From: Tsuneonella troitsensis
Lineage (GTDB): Bacteria; Pseudomonadota; Alphaproteobacteria; Sphingomonadales; Sphingomonadaceae
Reading direction: 5' to 3'
Length of the DNA: 64,000 nt
NCBI RefSeq assembly: GCF_001441535.1
Contig: NZ_LMAU01000005.1
Location: 62,001 to 126,000 of the forward strand
Part shown: piece after piece, positions 1 to 7,544 of the stretch
Layout: every line of letters starts with the position of its first letter
Numbering within the stretch: the stretch's first letter is position 1
Translations under genes and position numbers: made by a program
The notes under the pieces: model-generated
What the model saw: the letters and a program-made list of their open reading frames with translations, nothing else
Database searches by the model: none
Told to the model about the DNA's origin: nothing

Positions 1-186
1 CCCTCCGATCTTGATTTGCGCAGCCTTGCCTTCGGGGGTCGTGTAGTAGAGCCAGTATGTCTTGCTGGTGGCTCGCACCTCGATCCCGAACCCGGTCTGT
101 TCGGTGCAGCGATACACTTCCTTTCGTTTGTGCGCTGGACAGGTCACGTCGCGACAGAACGCCGACGTCAATTTGAGTTTGGCCAT
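1..186 (-). CDS. tyrosine recombinase/integrase, N-terminal part (runs off left edge)
   Basis: Only the first 62 codons lie in the window; the gene is transcribed leftward and leaves at base 1. The visible residues read as the arm-type DNA-binding domain found at the start of many tyrosine integrases: a MAKLKLTS start, then a GFGIEVRAT strand and a YWLYYTTPEGK turn, comparable to the start of the complete integrase at 58611-59774 (MAKLTKRT, GLGIRIFPTGRKQF). AAAGGA lies seven bases before the ATG. The catalytic residues are outside the window, so activity cannot be judged. It follows the VapE operon in the same direction, as in small integrative elements. Two cysteines near the start (residues 11 and 17) are unusual for this domain. 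Confidence 0.75.
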   Translation of the reverse strand, partial: MAKLKLTSAFCRDVTCPAHKRKEVYRCTEQTGFGIEVRATSKTYWLYYTTPEGKAAQIKIGG

Positions 187-441
187 GGGCCGTTCCTTTC
201 TGAATTTGCGATAGACGCCGAACCGAGGAGCGCCGCGGGGCGACTCGAATGGGTTGGGTACGGCGGAGGCAGGCGTCGTCCTCGGCAGCGTCGAGAGGGG
301 CCCAGGCGGCAGCAGTGGCACGGCCGCCCTCTGCGTTGCAGACTAGCGGTGCGGCCACCGAGGCCCCGAGAGCACCCGAAGTTGCCCCCCCTCCCCACCC
401 CCTTGGGTTCGAGGGAGGGAGGGGGAGCAGTTTGGGCAGAC

Positions 442-1764
442 TTAGTATTCGTCTTGGGCCGGATCGTAGGCGGCGGCGGTGGCCTCCTTTTTCCGCCAGG
501 GTATCGGCCAGCGGTTGTAACCTCCGATCCGCTTGTGTGGTCCAAGCAGAGCGCGAAGGGCGACGTTGGCCTCCTTCGCTTGCGGGTTGGTCGGCTTCTC
601 GATGCCGAGAACCTTCAGGACCTCGATTGCCGTAAGCCTCGGAAGACCGTCAGCGGACATCCGATCGAGATCGAGCTCCTCTTGGATGCGAGCCTCGATC
701 GCGCTGACGAGCCGGTGCTCGTTGTTGATCTCAGCGAGTTGCTTTTCCTCGCTATCGTTGAGCCACCACTCGGCTCCGGCCCCCAAATCGATTTTCAGCT
801 CCGCAAACACTTGCTGCATGTCTATTGTGTGCTGATAGCCGATCTTTGCCGCCCGAACCGTCCAGAACCGGCTATTCCCAGTCGTGTCGCTCAGAAACTG
901 CCGTTCGTTGACCGAAGCCGCGAAGATCGTGGACCGGGGGTATTCGGCCTCGACCCGGGCGTACGGAGGCCGGATCTTGTCCTCGGTTTCAGTGATGAAC
1001 GCTTTGAGCCCCGCCATTTCTCGGCGGAACGAAGCTTCGAGTTCACCCAGTTCCACAATACGGTGACGTACGGCGGCCAAACGTGCATCTTTGCTACCAC
1101 CGTCCCACGAGTGACCCAGCTTTACCGCCTCCTCTCGGAGGTGAGCTGGGGTAACCAAGTTGGCAATCCAGCTGGTCTTGCCGAGGCCTTGCTCCCCTTG
1201 GAGGGTGAGAACCCCTCGGGCCCTGAAGCCCTGCTTCACGAAAGTCGCAGCCACGATGCTCAGAAGCCATTTGCGAACCAGCACGTCCCGGAATTCTGCA
1301 GGGTATCCGTCTGCCGGAATGAGCGTTTCGCAGATCTCAGATATTCGGCTCCTTCCATCCCAAGCGCGGCTGGTGACCCAGTCGGCGAAGGGATCGAACG
1401 GATGGGCGTCCGCGAGCACCAGCAAATGTTGTCGGGCTTGAGCCGGTGACATGTCATTTCGGATGAGCAGGCTTTCGATACGCGAGAGCACCACCGCGTC
1501 GCGGTTTTGCCTCCCGAAATTAAGTCCCGGTACCTCGATCTCCGGGCGCTTCTTGATGATGTTGAATCGGATGCCGATTTTCGCGGCATCAATGACGTGC
1601 TTGAAGTTCTCGAGCGTCGCGGGGACTTGCTTGCTCGAGTTGCTCGGCTGATCCGGAAAGCTTTCCCGGGCGAGCTTGCCCATTTGGGCGGAGGGCTTGG
1701 CCACAGGCAGGGTTGTGGTGGTTGAGGGACCCTTCGATCCCTCAACGCCAGTTCCGCTTGTCAT
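442..1764 (-). CDS. VapE-like (virulence-associated E family) P-loop protein
   Basis: The protein of 440 residues has a Walker A loop GEQGLGKTS at about residues 190-198, after a domain with DPFADWVTSRAWDG. This is the layout of the VapE/phage-type AAA+ family, thought to act in replication or mobilisation of phages and islands. Downstream it keeps ELGELEASFRREMAGLKAF and a VNERQFLSDTTGNSRFW block, also typical of the family. The frame is open further upstream, but the start is placed at 1764 because the preceding gene ends there in a TGATG overlap, implying translational coupling. It is the last gene of a four-gene minus-strand operon and lies 256 bp before the edge integrase. The exact biochemical role is inferred from family knowledge. 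Confidence 0.8.
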   Translation of the reverse strand: MTSGTGVEGSKGPSTTTTLPVAKPSAQMGKLARESFPDQPSNSSKQVPATLENFKHVIDAAKIGIRFNIIKKRPEIEVPGLNFGRQNRDAVVLSRIESLLIRNDMSPAQARQHLLVLADAHPFDPFADWVTSRAWDGRSRISEICETLIPADGYPAEFRDVLVRKWLLSIVAATFVKQGFRARGVLTLQGEQGLGKTSWIANLVTPAHLREEAVKLGHSWDGGSKDARLAAVRHRIVELGELEASFRREMAGLKAFITETEDKIRPPYARVEAEYPRSTIFAASVNERQFLSDTTGNSRFWTVRAAKIGYQHTIDMQQVFAELKIDLGAGAEWWLNDSEEKQLAEINNEHRLVSAIEARIQEELDLDRMSADGLPRLTAIEVLKVLGIEKPTNPQAKEANVALRALLGPHKRIGGYNRWPIPWRKKEATAAAYDPAQDEY

Positions 1765-2036
1765 CAGTCGATGAGTTGCAGGCTGCCATCGGCGCACTTG
1801 CGCCAGTGAATGTTCTCGCCCTCCATAAGAACCGTTTCGAAGGCTACTCGGAGGTGCTCTCCTCCGATAGATTGCGCCTTGTCGATAATCTGTTCTGAAT
1901 GCTGAAGCCCGGACCAAATACACGCTTTGGCCAAGCTGATCCGACCGTCTTGACCTGCTCGATTCAATTTCATTCTAACGTTTTCGCTCAGCTTCAAAAC
2001 TTCGAAGCCAAGGCATGGTGTAATAGGTAATGTCAT
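1764..2036 (-). CDS. small protein of the VapE operon, unknown function
   Basis: This 90-residue protein (MTLPITPCLGFEVLKLSE...) is not recognised. It lies directly before the VapE-like gene and its TGA overlaps that gene's ATG, so the two are probably coupled. An AAAGAG sequence precedes the ATG and sits just after the stop codon of the next upstream gene. It has no signal peptide or membrane segment and contains a short C-terminal KCADGSLQLID. Reality is supported by the conserved overlapping arrangement rather than by any domain. Confidence 0.6.
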   Translation of the reverse strand: MTLPITPCLGFEVLKLSENVRMKLNRAGQDGRISLAKACIWSGLQHSEQIIDKAQSIGGEHLRVAFETVLMEGENIHWRKCADGSLQLID

Positions 2037-2046
2037 TTCGTACTCT

Positions 2047-2253
2047 TTAGTAAGGCGCCTGCTGGCGCTGGTTGGTTAGATTCATCTTCGCGCAGCCAAA
2101 TTTGGCCTCTTTCCCTGGTGTCCCTTGGCACCATCGCAGGGGAGTTTGGGGCCGCTGCGTGGGCTTCGCCCTCTGCAAGTTCTGTGCGCCATGCCGCCTT
2201 TCGATGGCCAACATGACGCGTCGATAGTCGGCTCGCGAGCTGGAGCGGCTCAT
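2047..2253 (-). CDS. small basic protein of the VapE operon, unknown function
   Basis: This 68-residue, very basic protein has a helix-like segment DYRRVMLAIERRHGAQNLQRA. Its ATG overlaps the stop of the upstream small gene (ATGA at 2250-2253), and its TAA is followed within ten bases by the Shine-Dalgarno of the next gene. A competing frame of 96 codons (2033-2323) covers the same DNA, but it lacks the coupling signals and has a low-complexity composition. No family is recognised. Confidence 0.5.
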   Translation of the reverse strand: MSRSSSRADYRRVMLAIERRHGAQNLQRAKPTQRPQTPLRWCQGTPGKEAKFGCAKMNLTNQRQQAPY

Positions 2254-2390
2254 TTGCCTGCGGGCGCCTCTGCCCGCGCAGGTACCCCGCTTGGATTGTC
2301 GATTTGCTTCTCTGAAAGGGCATTTAGATGTTCGACCAGCTCGTGCCAGATGTCGGCGATGCGCTGACCGAACCGATTGGTTTTGGTCAT
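2250..2390 (-). CDS. small protein, first gene of the VapE operon
   Basis: A 46-residue reading frame beginning MTKTNRFGQRIADIW, with a central amphipathic helix (IADIWHELVEHLNALSEKQ). It overlaps the following gene by ATGA. The frame is open further upstream, but those residues look non-coding, and this ATG is the first with a plausible protein after it. The ribosome binding site is weak. It would be the leader gene of the operon and faces the divergent LysR-type gene across about 235 bp. Function is unknown. Confidence 0.45.
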   Translation of the reverse strand: MTKTNRFGQRIADIWHELVEHLNALSEKQIDNPSGVPARAEAPAGK

Positions 2391-2527
2391 TTTTGTTGTT
2401 CTATTCACTGCCGGTCGCCCTCCGGCTGTCAAAGACGATCCTTTCGTGGGCGATCCGAAAGGCACGCCCTGCTGGCAAGCTGCGAGGGTTCGGTAAAATG
2501 AAACCTGATCTTTCGGCCTCGAGATGA

Positions 2528-2542
2528 ATGCAGTTACTGCAT
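2528..2542. promoter_or_regulatory. palindrome between divergent operons, candidate operator
   Basis: ATGCAGT-T-ACTGCAT has perfect seven-base arms around one central base. It lies in the intergenic region between the VapE operon (minus) and the LysR-type HTH gene (plus), where a divergent regulator would be expected to bind. Binding is inferred from position only. Confidence 0.4.
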
Positions 2543-2624
2543 GGACCCCTTCCGGCCACCGGACTAGGGGCGAGTGGCTCGCCCATTTGCCGAATCAGAC
2601 CGCTGCAAAAGCCGGAGAAACGAT

Positions 2625-3209
2625 GTGTCATCTTTGAGAGTAGGAAGCCTGCGTCTCTGCTGGATTGAGGCCTTCGTGGCCGTGGTTGACGAGGAGAACA
2701 TCTCGGCAGCCGCGACCAAGCTCGGCCTTTCACAGCCTATGGTCAGCCGGTACCTCCAAAGCCTCGAAAAGTGGTTGGACAAAAAGCTGATCAAGACCGG
2801 CGGCGTCAGTGACCCCGAGCTACCACGCATCTCCATCGCCATCACCGAGGACGGACGCGCACTCTACAGACGGGCTGGTCCCGTGCTGAAAGGCCTCGAG
2901 GCGTTCAGGACTCCCAAGGCGCGTGCGGAGGAGCGCATTTCGGCAATAAACGCGATGATCGGGAAGATGGCCGGCGACCTCAAGGGAAAGAGTCCGTCCC
3001 GTTCGGCAACGAGACGGGGTGCAACCATCGACGCCCTTGTCGAGATTGTGGGAGCACTGTCGGCGCATGTCCCATTGGAGGCCCTGACCACCGTAAACCA
3101 TAGTGTTCGCTCGGAGTTTGCCGCTTATGAGCGCGAGCTGGTGCGTGAGAGGAAACTGAAGCCCAAGCGTCGCCCAAGGGCGATCGATATCGCTTCGCTT
3201 GAACTGTAG
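2625..3209 (+). CDS. LysR-type HTH DNA-binding protein without effector domain
   Basis: The first 60 residues form a typical LysR winged HTH: WIEAFVAVVDEENISAAATK, then LGLSQPMVSRYLQSLEKWL. The normal LysR co-inducer domain of roughly 200 residues is missing. After the HTH there are only about 110 residues, predicted helical and basic, ending RKLKPKRRPRAID. The total is 194 residues from a GTG at 2625 that has GGAG eight bases before it; the open frame reaches back to 2574, but no good site precedes that codon. It is divergent from the VapE operon and may regulate it. It therefore probably lacks classical small-molecule sensing. Confidence 0.7.
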   Translation: MSSLRVGSLRLCWIEAFVAVVDEENISAAATKLGLSQPMVSRYLQSLEKWLDKKLIKTGGVSDPELPRISIAITEDGRALYRRAGPVLKGLEAFRTPKARAEERISAINAMIGKMAGDLKGKSPSRSATRRGATIDALVEIVGALSAHVPLEALTTVNHSVRSEFAAYERELVRERKLKPKRRPRAIDIASLEL

Positions 3210-3248
3210 TCCGTGCATTCACCCTCGCCCCCACACCGTCTGAATCGC

Positions 3249-3488
3249 CTAAGGCCGGCTGGAAATCGAGAGGGTGAGGATCAATGCGCACACCAAAAGC
3301 CCGACGAGAGGGTAAGCCGCGAATGCGCTGAGGAAGGAGAGGCTCGTGAGGATTGCCAGCGTCTCCTTAGGCGCGCGGATCAAGGCCACAACCAAGGCAA
3401 GGATGATCGCGCCAAAGGTGACGATCGCCGCCATCCGCAGCACGGCAAGCGCCAGCAACCCACCGAGAATCCAGCCGACAAACTTCAC
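3249..3488 (-). CDS. small integral membrane protein, unknown function
   Basis: A 79-residue protein with three hydrophobic stretches: VGWILGGLLALAVL, IVTFGAIILALVVALI and LTSLSFLSAFAAYPLVGLLV. It is almost entirely membrane-embedded. The GTG start is chosen because it overlaps the stop of the upstream gene (GTGA at 3485-3488), giving a coupled pair; an ATG six codons earlier is also possible. No family is recognised. Confidence 0.55.
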   Translation of the reverse strand: MKFVGWILGGLLALAVLRMAAIVTFGAIILALVVALIRAPKETLAILTSLSFLSAFAAYPLVGLLVCALILTLSISSRP

Positions 3489-3853
3489 GCCCCTTCCCTC
3501 CGGCAAAGAAGGGCAAGGGGCGAGCGGTCATCGTCCTCCACCAGCAGGATGTAGGCGAACCCGTCGTTGCCGACGGTGTAGAGCAGCTCCCACCAGCCGT
3601 CGTGGCGCTCGATCCAGTCCCAATCCGGTTGGTTACGGATGGCATCAATTCGAGTTTGTAGCGGCGAGAAGCCTACCGCATCGACAATCTGCCGTTCGCT
3701 GTCGTCCGCCTCGATGACGAGCAAGTGTGTAAGGTTCTGCAACTCGCAACGGGCGGTGTCGGCCAGCCGATCGGCCAAAAGTGTTCTCAGGTTCGAAAGC
3801 TCGAGCTTTTCGATTGCGGATTCGAGCCCGGCGATGGTGGGGAAGTTCATCAT
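3485..3853 (-). CDS. hypothetical cytoplasmic protein, paired with small membrane protein
   Basis: A 122-residue acidic protein with an N-terminal helix (IAGLESAIEKLELSNLRTLL) and a C-terminal sheet-like segment (DGWWELLYTVGNDGFAYILL). AAGGA precedes the ATG at normal distance. Its end overlaps the start of the membrane protein gene. The C-terminal pattern (WE-x5-V-x5-F-x-Y-ILLVEDDD) resembles that of its upstream neighbour at 3929-4270 (WFEAVFVLDDYGHGHAVLL), so the two may be distant homologues. Function is unknown. Confidence 0.6.
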   Translation of the reverse strand: MMNFPTIAGLESAIEKLELSNLRTLLADRLADTARCELQNLTHLLVIEADDSERQIVDAVGFSPLQTRIDAIRNQPDWDWIERHDGWWELLYTVGNDGFAYILLVEDDDRSPLALLCRREGA

Positions 3854-3875
3854 TTCAGATTCCTTTCAGACGCAA

Positions 3876-3905
3876 AGAAAAAGGCGCCTTCGGTTGAAGA
3901 CGCCT
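3876..3905 (-). terminator. rho-independent terminator
   Basis: A stem of ten positions (one mismatch) around a GGTT loop, AGGCGTCTTC...GAAGGCGCCT on the minus strand, followed by TTTTTC. It lies just after the gene at 3929-4270 and before the gene starting at 3853. Confidence 0.7.
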
Positions 3906-3928
3906 GCGGATGGTTGGGTTGTGTGGGT

Positions 3929-4270
3929 TCAGCAGTCGGTGGCTGCGTGCTCCCGGCAGATTGTCAGTAGGTAAGGGTCGTATTCGAGCTTGTCCGGCAG
4001 AAGAACCGCGTGACCGTGGCCGTAGTCGTCCAGGACGAAGACGGCTTCAAACCAGCCGCTCTCTGCGTGGATGAATTCCCAATTCTCGAAGGCTCGGCCG
4101 CGTATCGAAGCCAGATCCTGCGCGCGGTCACCGGGGTGAAGAATAAAGATCACTGCCAAATCTTCATCGGTCATGAGCGGCTGGTAGCGTTGAAGGATTG
4201 ACGTCAGACCCGGATCGCATCCTGACCTAAGGACGTGCTCAAGGGTCACCGCCGTAGCGATAACGAGCAT
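3929..4270 (-). CDS. hypothetical protein
   Basis: A 113-residue protein starting MLVIATAVTLEHVL. GGAGAA lies six bases before this ATG, so it is preferred over the longer open frame that reaches 4417. The C-terminal half (WEFIHAESGWFEAVFVLDD, then HAVLLPDKLEYDPYLL) resembles the pattern of the downstream gene at 3485-3853, suggesting an old duplication. Terminators flank it on both sides, so it is probably transcribed alone. No domain is recognised. Confidence 0.6.
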   Translation of the reverse strand: MLVIATAVTLEHVLRSGCDPGLTSILQRYQPLMTDEDLAVIFILHPGDRAQDLASIRGRAFENWEFIHAESGWFEAVFVLDDYGHGHAVLLPDKLEYDPYLLTICREHAATDC

Positions 4271-4285
4271 TGCTGTTCTCCAATG

Positions 4286-4314
4286 AAAAAGGCCCCCGGA
4301 AATCACCGGAGGCC
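4286..4314 (-). terminator. rho-independent terminator
   Basis: On the minus strand a GGCCTCCGG...CCGGGGGCC stem is followed by TTTTTC. It lies about 25 bp after the lipoprotein gene that ends at 4338 and just before the ribosome binding site of the next gene. Confidence 0.75.
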
Positions 4315-4337
4315 TCGAAAGCGGCTGAGTTGATCGG

Positions 4338-4649
4338 CTAAGAGTTGCGACTATCAACAAACGTTCGGCAGTCGAGGCCACTGGGGCCCTCACCGCCCCG
4401 CCATTTTCCATCCTCACCTTTCACGGCGAGCATCATCTTCTCACCTGTATATCCGCCCATTCGATTTTTGGCGTTGACCATGATGCAGGCCAACTGATCA
4501 CCTTCATCGTCGGTATATTCGATCAGTTCGCCGAAGCGGGCGGATTCTGGATCGATCAGACCCTCTCGGATATCGCTCTCAATTGTCGATCGATTTGAGC
4601 AACCTACAAGTATGGTGGCGACAATCGCCAGCAGAAATCCATATTTCAT
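4338..4649 (-). CDS. small putative lipoprotein
   Basis: A 103-residue protein with a signal peptide ending in a lipobox (MKYGFLLAIVATILVGC, lipid-bearing Cys at residue 17), so it is expected to be anchored in a membrane facing the periplasm. AGGAGG lies five bases before the ATG. The mature part includes IDPESARFGELIEYTDDEG and DQLACIMVNAKNRMGGYTG. The pattern 'DPxSARF...CxxVNAKNxxGGYTG' is common in small secreted proteins of unknown function. It ends at a terminator and is probably monocistronic. Confidence 0.75.
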   Translation of the reverse strand: MKYGFLLAIVATILVGCSNRSTIESDIREGLIDPESARFGELIEYTDDEGDQLACIMVNAKNRMGGYTGEKMMLAVKGEDGKWRGGEGPSGLDCRTFVDSRNS

Positions 4650-4744
4650 AACTTCCTCCTGTTGTGAGTGATTGTTTTGCCAACGCGGTTGCGAAGGCAA
4701 GCGAAAATGACACGATTGGTATACAGACGACTGGGAGCCCTTGC

Positions 4745-4770
4745 GGCCACATCCGCCTATGGATGTGGTC
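4745..4770. promoter_or_regulatory. inverted repeat overlapping regulator start, candidate autoregulatory site
   Basis: GGCCACATCC, six bases, then GGATGTGGTC: arms match at nine of ten positions. The ATG of the HTH regulator (4759) falls at the loop/right-arm boundary. It could be a DNA operator for the regulator itself or an mRNA hairpin limiting its translation. Confidence 0.4.
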
Positions 4771-4977
4771 CAGCTCCTAGGTGTTAATGTCCGGCACTAT
4801 CGGAAGCTCAAGGACATGACGCAGGAAGAGCTTGCAGCCCTCGCCGGCATGGAGCGAAGCTACGTCAGCGATCTGGAACGCGGGCAGCGCAACCCAACCG
4901 TACGAGCCCTAGGACGGCTGGCTGAAGCGCTTGGAGTTCACCCCAACTTACTGTTGATCGAGAGGTCCCCTGCCTAG
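4759..4977 (+). CDS. XRE-family HTH transcriptional regulator
   Basis: A 72-residue protein consisting almost only of a Cro/C1-type HTH: VNVRHYRKLKDMTQEELAAL, MERSYVSDLERGQRNPTV, then LGRLAEALGVHPNLLL. The ATG at 4759 is preferred; a TTG six codons earlier is in frame. No clear Shine-Dalgarno is visible, and the start lies in an inverted repeat, so translation may be regulated. It is divergent from the lipoprotein gene. Single-domain XRE proteins of this type usually act as repressors in mobile elements or restriction-modification systems; no partner gene is obvious here. Confidence 0.8.
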   Translation: MDVVQLLGVNVRHYRKLKDMTQEELAALAGMERSYVSDLERGQRNPTVRALGRLAEALGVHPNLLLIERSPA

Positions 4978-5128
4978 CTGGTGGGGGGAGGGGCGGCAGA
5001 TGTTGCCACTCCACATAAGATACCCGGATCTGCGCGGCTGGGTTGCCAAGCTAGATTGCGAACAGGACGTCACATCCGCCACGAAAGTCTTGCACCGCCG
5101 GTCACATGCCCGCACTCTCGCCAACAGC

Positions 5129-5845
5129 ATGGTCACGCTGACGATAGCCACCTGGAACACCGAATGGCGCAAACCTGCCTCGGGTGATGCAGATGTCATT
5201 CGCGAGCGCTTGGAAGCCATCGAACCCGATCTGGTTTGTTTGACAGAGACCCATATGGACTTTCTGCAGTCTTGGGGCGGCTACACGGTGCACAGCACGG
5301 ATGACTGGGGCGGCAAGACCTTCGGTTCACGCAGAGAGGTACTGCTTTGGTCGAAGTTTCCTTGGCGAGACGTCGACACCCTGGGTTCCCCCGACTTGCC
5401 TCCTGGACGGTTTGCGTCGGCTGTCACTCAGACTGCGCTCGGGGACGTCACACTCGCCGGAGTGGTCATTCCCTACCACATGTCGAACGTGCGCTATGGG
5501 ACGCGCAATCGTCGCCTCTGGGAGTTGCACGGCATATATCTTGATGCGCTGGCGCAGGTGGCTTCGGCCCTCCCCCGCAACAGCATAGTGCTGGGTGACT
5601 TCAATCAGCGGCTGGGGAATTCTTGGGTCCCGCGAGCTGTCAGGGACAAGTTGCTGTCGGCTCTCAGCGAGCATCCCATTGTCACCGGAGGTGAGCTTGA
5701 ACCCTTAGGTAGGGCGGCAATCGACCACGTCGCCCTTGGCGGTGCTTTTCAGGCTACGCGGACCTGGGCGATTTCAAACTATAATGCCGAGCGACGGATC
5801 AGCGATCACTTCGGGGTCTGCGCAGTCATTCAAGAAGCGGCTTAA
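5129..5845 (+). CDS. endonuclease/exonuclease/phosphatase (EEP) family protein
   Basis: A 238-residue protein with the EEP fold motifs in order: TIATWNTEW near the start, CLTETH (metal-binding Glu), VLGDFNQRL (GDFN), and IDHVALGG plus RISDHFGV (SDH) at the end. Such enzymes are metal-dependent hydrolases of phosphodiesters in nucleic acids, lipids or small molecules; the substrate cannot be told. The ATG at 5129 starts immediately before the first conserved strand. The frame is open upstream to 5000, but those residues look non-coding. It has no signal peptide, so it is probably cytoplasmic. Confidence 0.8.
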   Translation: MVTLTIATWNTEWRKPASGDADVIRERLEAIEPDLVCLTETHMDFLQSWGGYTVHSTDDWGGKTFGSRREVLLWSKFPWRDVDTLGSPDLPPGRFASAVTQTALGDVTLAGVVIPYHMSNVRYGTRNRRLWELHGIYLDALAQVASALPRNSIVLGDFNQRLGNSWVPRAVRDKLLSALSEHPIVTGGELEPLGRAAIDHVALGGAFQATRTWAISNYNAERRISDHFGVCAVIQEAA

Positions 5846-5916
5846 CTCAATTGGCGGTCGTTGCATTCGCCGTTCAGTCTGTCAGACTTGCATCCTAGGG
5901 ATAGGAGGTAGCCAAA

Positions 5917-6261
5917 ATGCTTGGGAGTGGATTGAGATTTGCTTGCGGAACAGGAGCGCTCATGTGGGCTTGGCAGGCCGCGGCGCAACCGTCGCCAGAG
6001 ATGCAGGAGCTCCTGAAGCGCAAGTATGATATTCAGGCGCAGCAAGCTCAAGCTGCTCAGGCCGCCGCAAGTGCCGAAGAGGCTCGTGCTAGGGCAAGCA
6101 CTTCCAGTGGTTCTCGCTCTACCGCTCATCAGTCCTATGTGATTCCGCAGGGCGATGCGCTCGAAGGCACCAATGCCAAGAAATGTAAGCAGGCCAATGG
6201 CTCGACAATTAGCGTTAGCGGAGGCTTTCGCTCGGCCCGCAAAAATGAGGCCTGCAAATAG
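5917..6261 (+). CDS. secreted hypothetical protein with Ala/Gln-rich segment
   Basis: A 114-residue protein with a signal peptide (MLGSGLRFACGTGALMWAWQ, probable cleavage after AAA). An Ala/Gln-rich helical stretch follows (YDIQAQQAQAAQAAASAEEA), then a C-terminal part with CKQANGSTISVSGGF and a final Cys. A strong AGGAGGT precedes the ATG. The two cysteines could form a periplasmic disulfide. It is convergent with the nuclease gene, separated by only two bases. Function is unknown. Confidence 0.6.
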   Translation: MLGSGLRFACGTGALMWAWQAAAQPSPEMQELLKRKYDIQAQQAQAAQAAASAEEARARASTSSGSRSTAHQSYVIPQGDALEGTNAKKCKQANGSTISVSGGFRSARKNEACK

Positions 6262-6263
6262 GC

Positions 6264-6956
6264 TCAGCGAACGATCGCCCGCCGATACCCGGCCGCTTGA
6301 GCTTCAGCCTCGCTGCAGAACATCGCCTCGGCCCGCGTCTGGGCATAGTACGGCATTCCGGGAAGGTGATAGATCCAGTCCCCGCGCCGGCTGTGGTTCC
6401 CTTTGATGATGCACCCTTGGGATTGGCTTGCTGAGGCTCGAGGTTGTTGCATCAGCCGCACAGGGGGACGCGCAGCGGCCGCCCGCTCTTCATTCTGACG
6501 GCGGAAATCGGCTGGCAGATCGAACGTGGAATCCCAGATACCCACGCGCGCGGCCTTGGCTCGCACTTCGTCCGCAACGTAGTCTTGGGCATACGCTCGG
6601 AACGCCGTCGCCCAACCCTGCGCAACCATCGTCCTGTTGAGCTCGATGCCCCCTGCGGAGCAGACCGATACCGCCCGCCCGTACGCGTCTCGTCCGCGAG
6701 CTCTGCAGCTGACGGTCTGTCCCTCCACCAGAGAACGCAACTTGCCTGCTGCGGCCTCACCACATGGCCACGCCTGACCGTCCCGCGAGCACTTCTGCTT
6801 GCCCTCGGGAGCGTCGATGCCGAACAGGCGAACTTCAATGCCGCCGACAGTCAGGCTGTCTCCGTCGATCGCGTCGGCTGGGCCAGTGAACGACGTCTGC
6901 GCTTGCAGAGGCGATGCGAGTAAGCCGAGAGCAACCAAGCCGGTAAGAGGGCGCAC
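6264..6956 (-). CDS. secreted thermonuclease (SNase)-like protein with C-terminal sunset-like domain
   Basis: A 230-residue protein starting at a GTG directly after the stop of the upstream gene. A signal peptide (ends LQAQ) precedes an SNase fold: AIDGDSLTVGGIEVRLFGID, then APEGKQKC and GRDAYGRAVSVC, which supply the usual catalytic Arg-Glu-Arg positions. The C-terminal 50 residues (GCIIKGNHSRR, WIYHLPGMPYYAQTRAEAMF, EAQAAGYRRA) match the small domain often fused to secreted SNases. It should degrade nucleic acid in the periplasm or outside the cell. It forms an operon with the secreted protein at 6958-7434. A decayed copy of the C-terminal domain lies at 8100-8200. Confidence 0.85.
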   Translation of the reverse strand: MRPLTGLVALGLLASPLQAQTSFTGPADAIDGDSLTVGGIEVRLFGIDAPEGKQKCSRDGQAWPCGEAAAGKLRSLVEGQTVSCRARGRDAYGRAVSVCSAGGIELNRTMVAQGWATAFRAYAQDYVADEVRAKAARVGIWDSTFDLPADFRRQNEERAAAARPPVRLMQQPRASASQSQGCIIKGNHSRRGDWIYHLPGMPYYAQTRAEAMFCSEAEAQAAGYRRAIVR

Positions 6957-6957
6957 G

Positions 6958-7434
6958 TCAGAACTGCCTTTCAGCCTTGTTCGGGTCGTAGGCTTGGCAC
7001 TTACCCACGAAATCGCCAGCTTTGCCAGACAAGTTGATGATCCCGGTATAGCGATCGATCCGCATCTTGGGATTGTTGAGTGGGTTCACAGCTACCGACG
7101 CCGTTATGTCGGCTTGGGTCACCTTGATGTCTTTGAGCGTGAACCAGCCGTCCTTGCCACCCCGGATGGTCGGAAGCATGGCCCGGGGCATCCGAAGCTG
7201 GCCCGCGTTATTCGAGAGCTGAACGTTGACCAGATCCTCGAAGCCTTCACGGGAGTGCTGTAAAACGGTCCCGCTGGCGGAGTCCCCGAAGTTGCTCCAG
7301 GCGTTGAACGAGCCGCCTCGCTGCTTGTTCGCGGCGCCATCACCGAAGCAGACAAGGTTGAGAGTGGTAGGCTCTTGAGCAACCGCGGATTGCGCTGTCA
7401 GGAGTGCAAGTGTCAGCGTCAGAATTCTACGCAC
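6958..7434 (-). CDS. periplasmic hypothetical protein, operon with SNase
   Basis: A 158-residue protein with a clear signal peptide (MRRILTLTLALLTAQSAVAQ). The mature part includes TTLNLVCFGDGAANKQ, ITASVAVNPLNNPKMRIDRY and a final FVGKCQAYD, so two cysteines may pair. Such proteins are frequent beside secreted nucleases in sphingomonads but have no assigned role. Its stop lies one base before the GTG of the SNase gene, so the two are co-translated. Confidence 0.6.
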   Translation of the reverse strand: MRRILTLTLALLTAQSAVAQEPTTLNLVCFGDGAANKQRGGSFNAWSNFGDSASGTVLQHSREGFEDLVNVQLSNNAGQLRMPRAMLPTIRGGKDGWFTLKDIKVTQADITASVAVNPLNNPKMRIDRYTGIINLSGKAGDFVGKCQAYDPNKAERQF

Positions 7435-7544
7435 GTGAATTTCCCCTTTGGACTATGCCCTCAGGTACTGGCGCTAAGTTAGGAAAATGGAAAAGTTGAT
7501 AAGAACGAACCGGATGCACTTCCTTGTTCGGGAAATGCCGGAGA

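Noticed and set aside
16-1449. 477-codon frame on the plus strand
   Set aside because: Lies opposite the VapE gene; the composition is Arg/Pro-rich and no motif is present.
2033-2323. 96-codon alternative to the gene at 2047-2253
   Set aside because: Lacks overlapping start/stop signals with its neighbours and has low-complexity composition.
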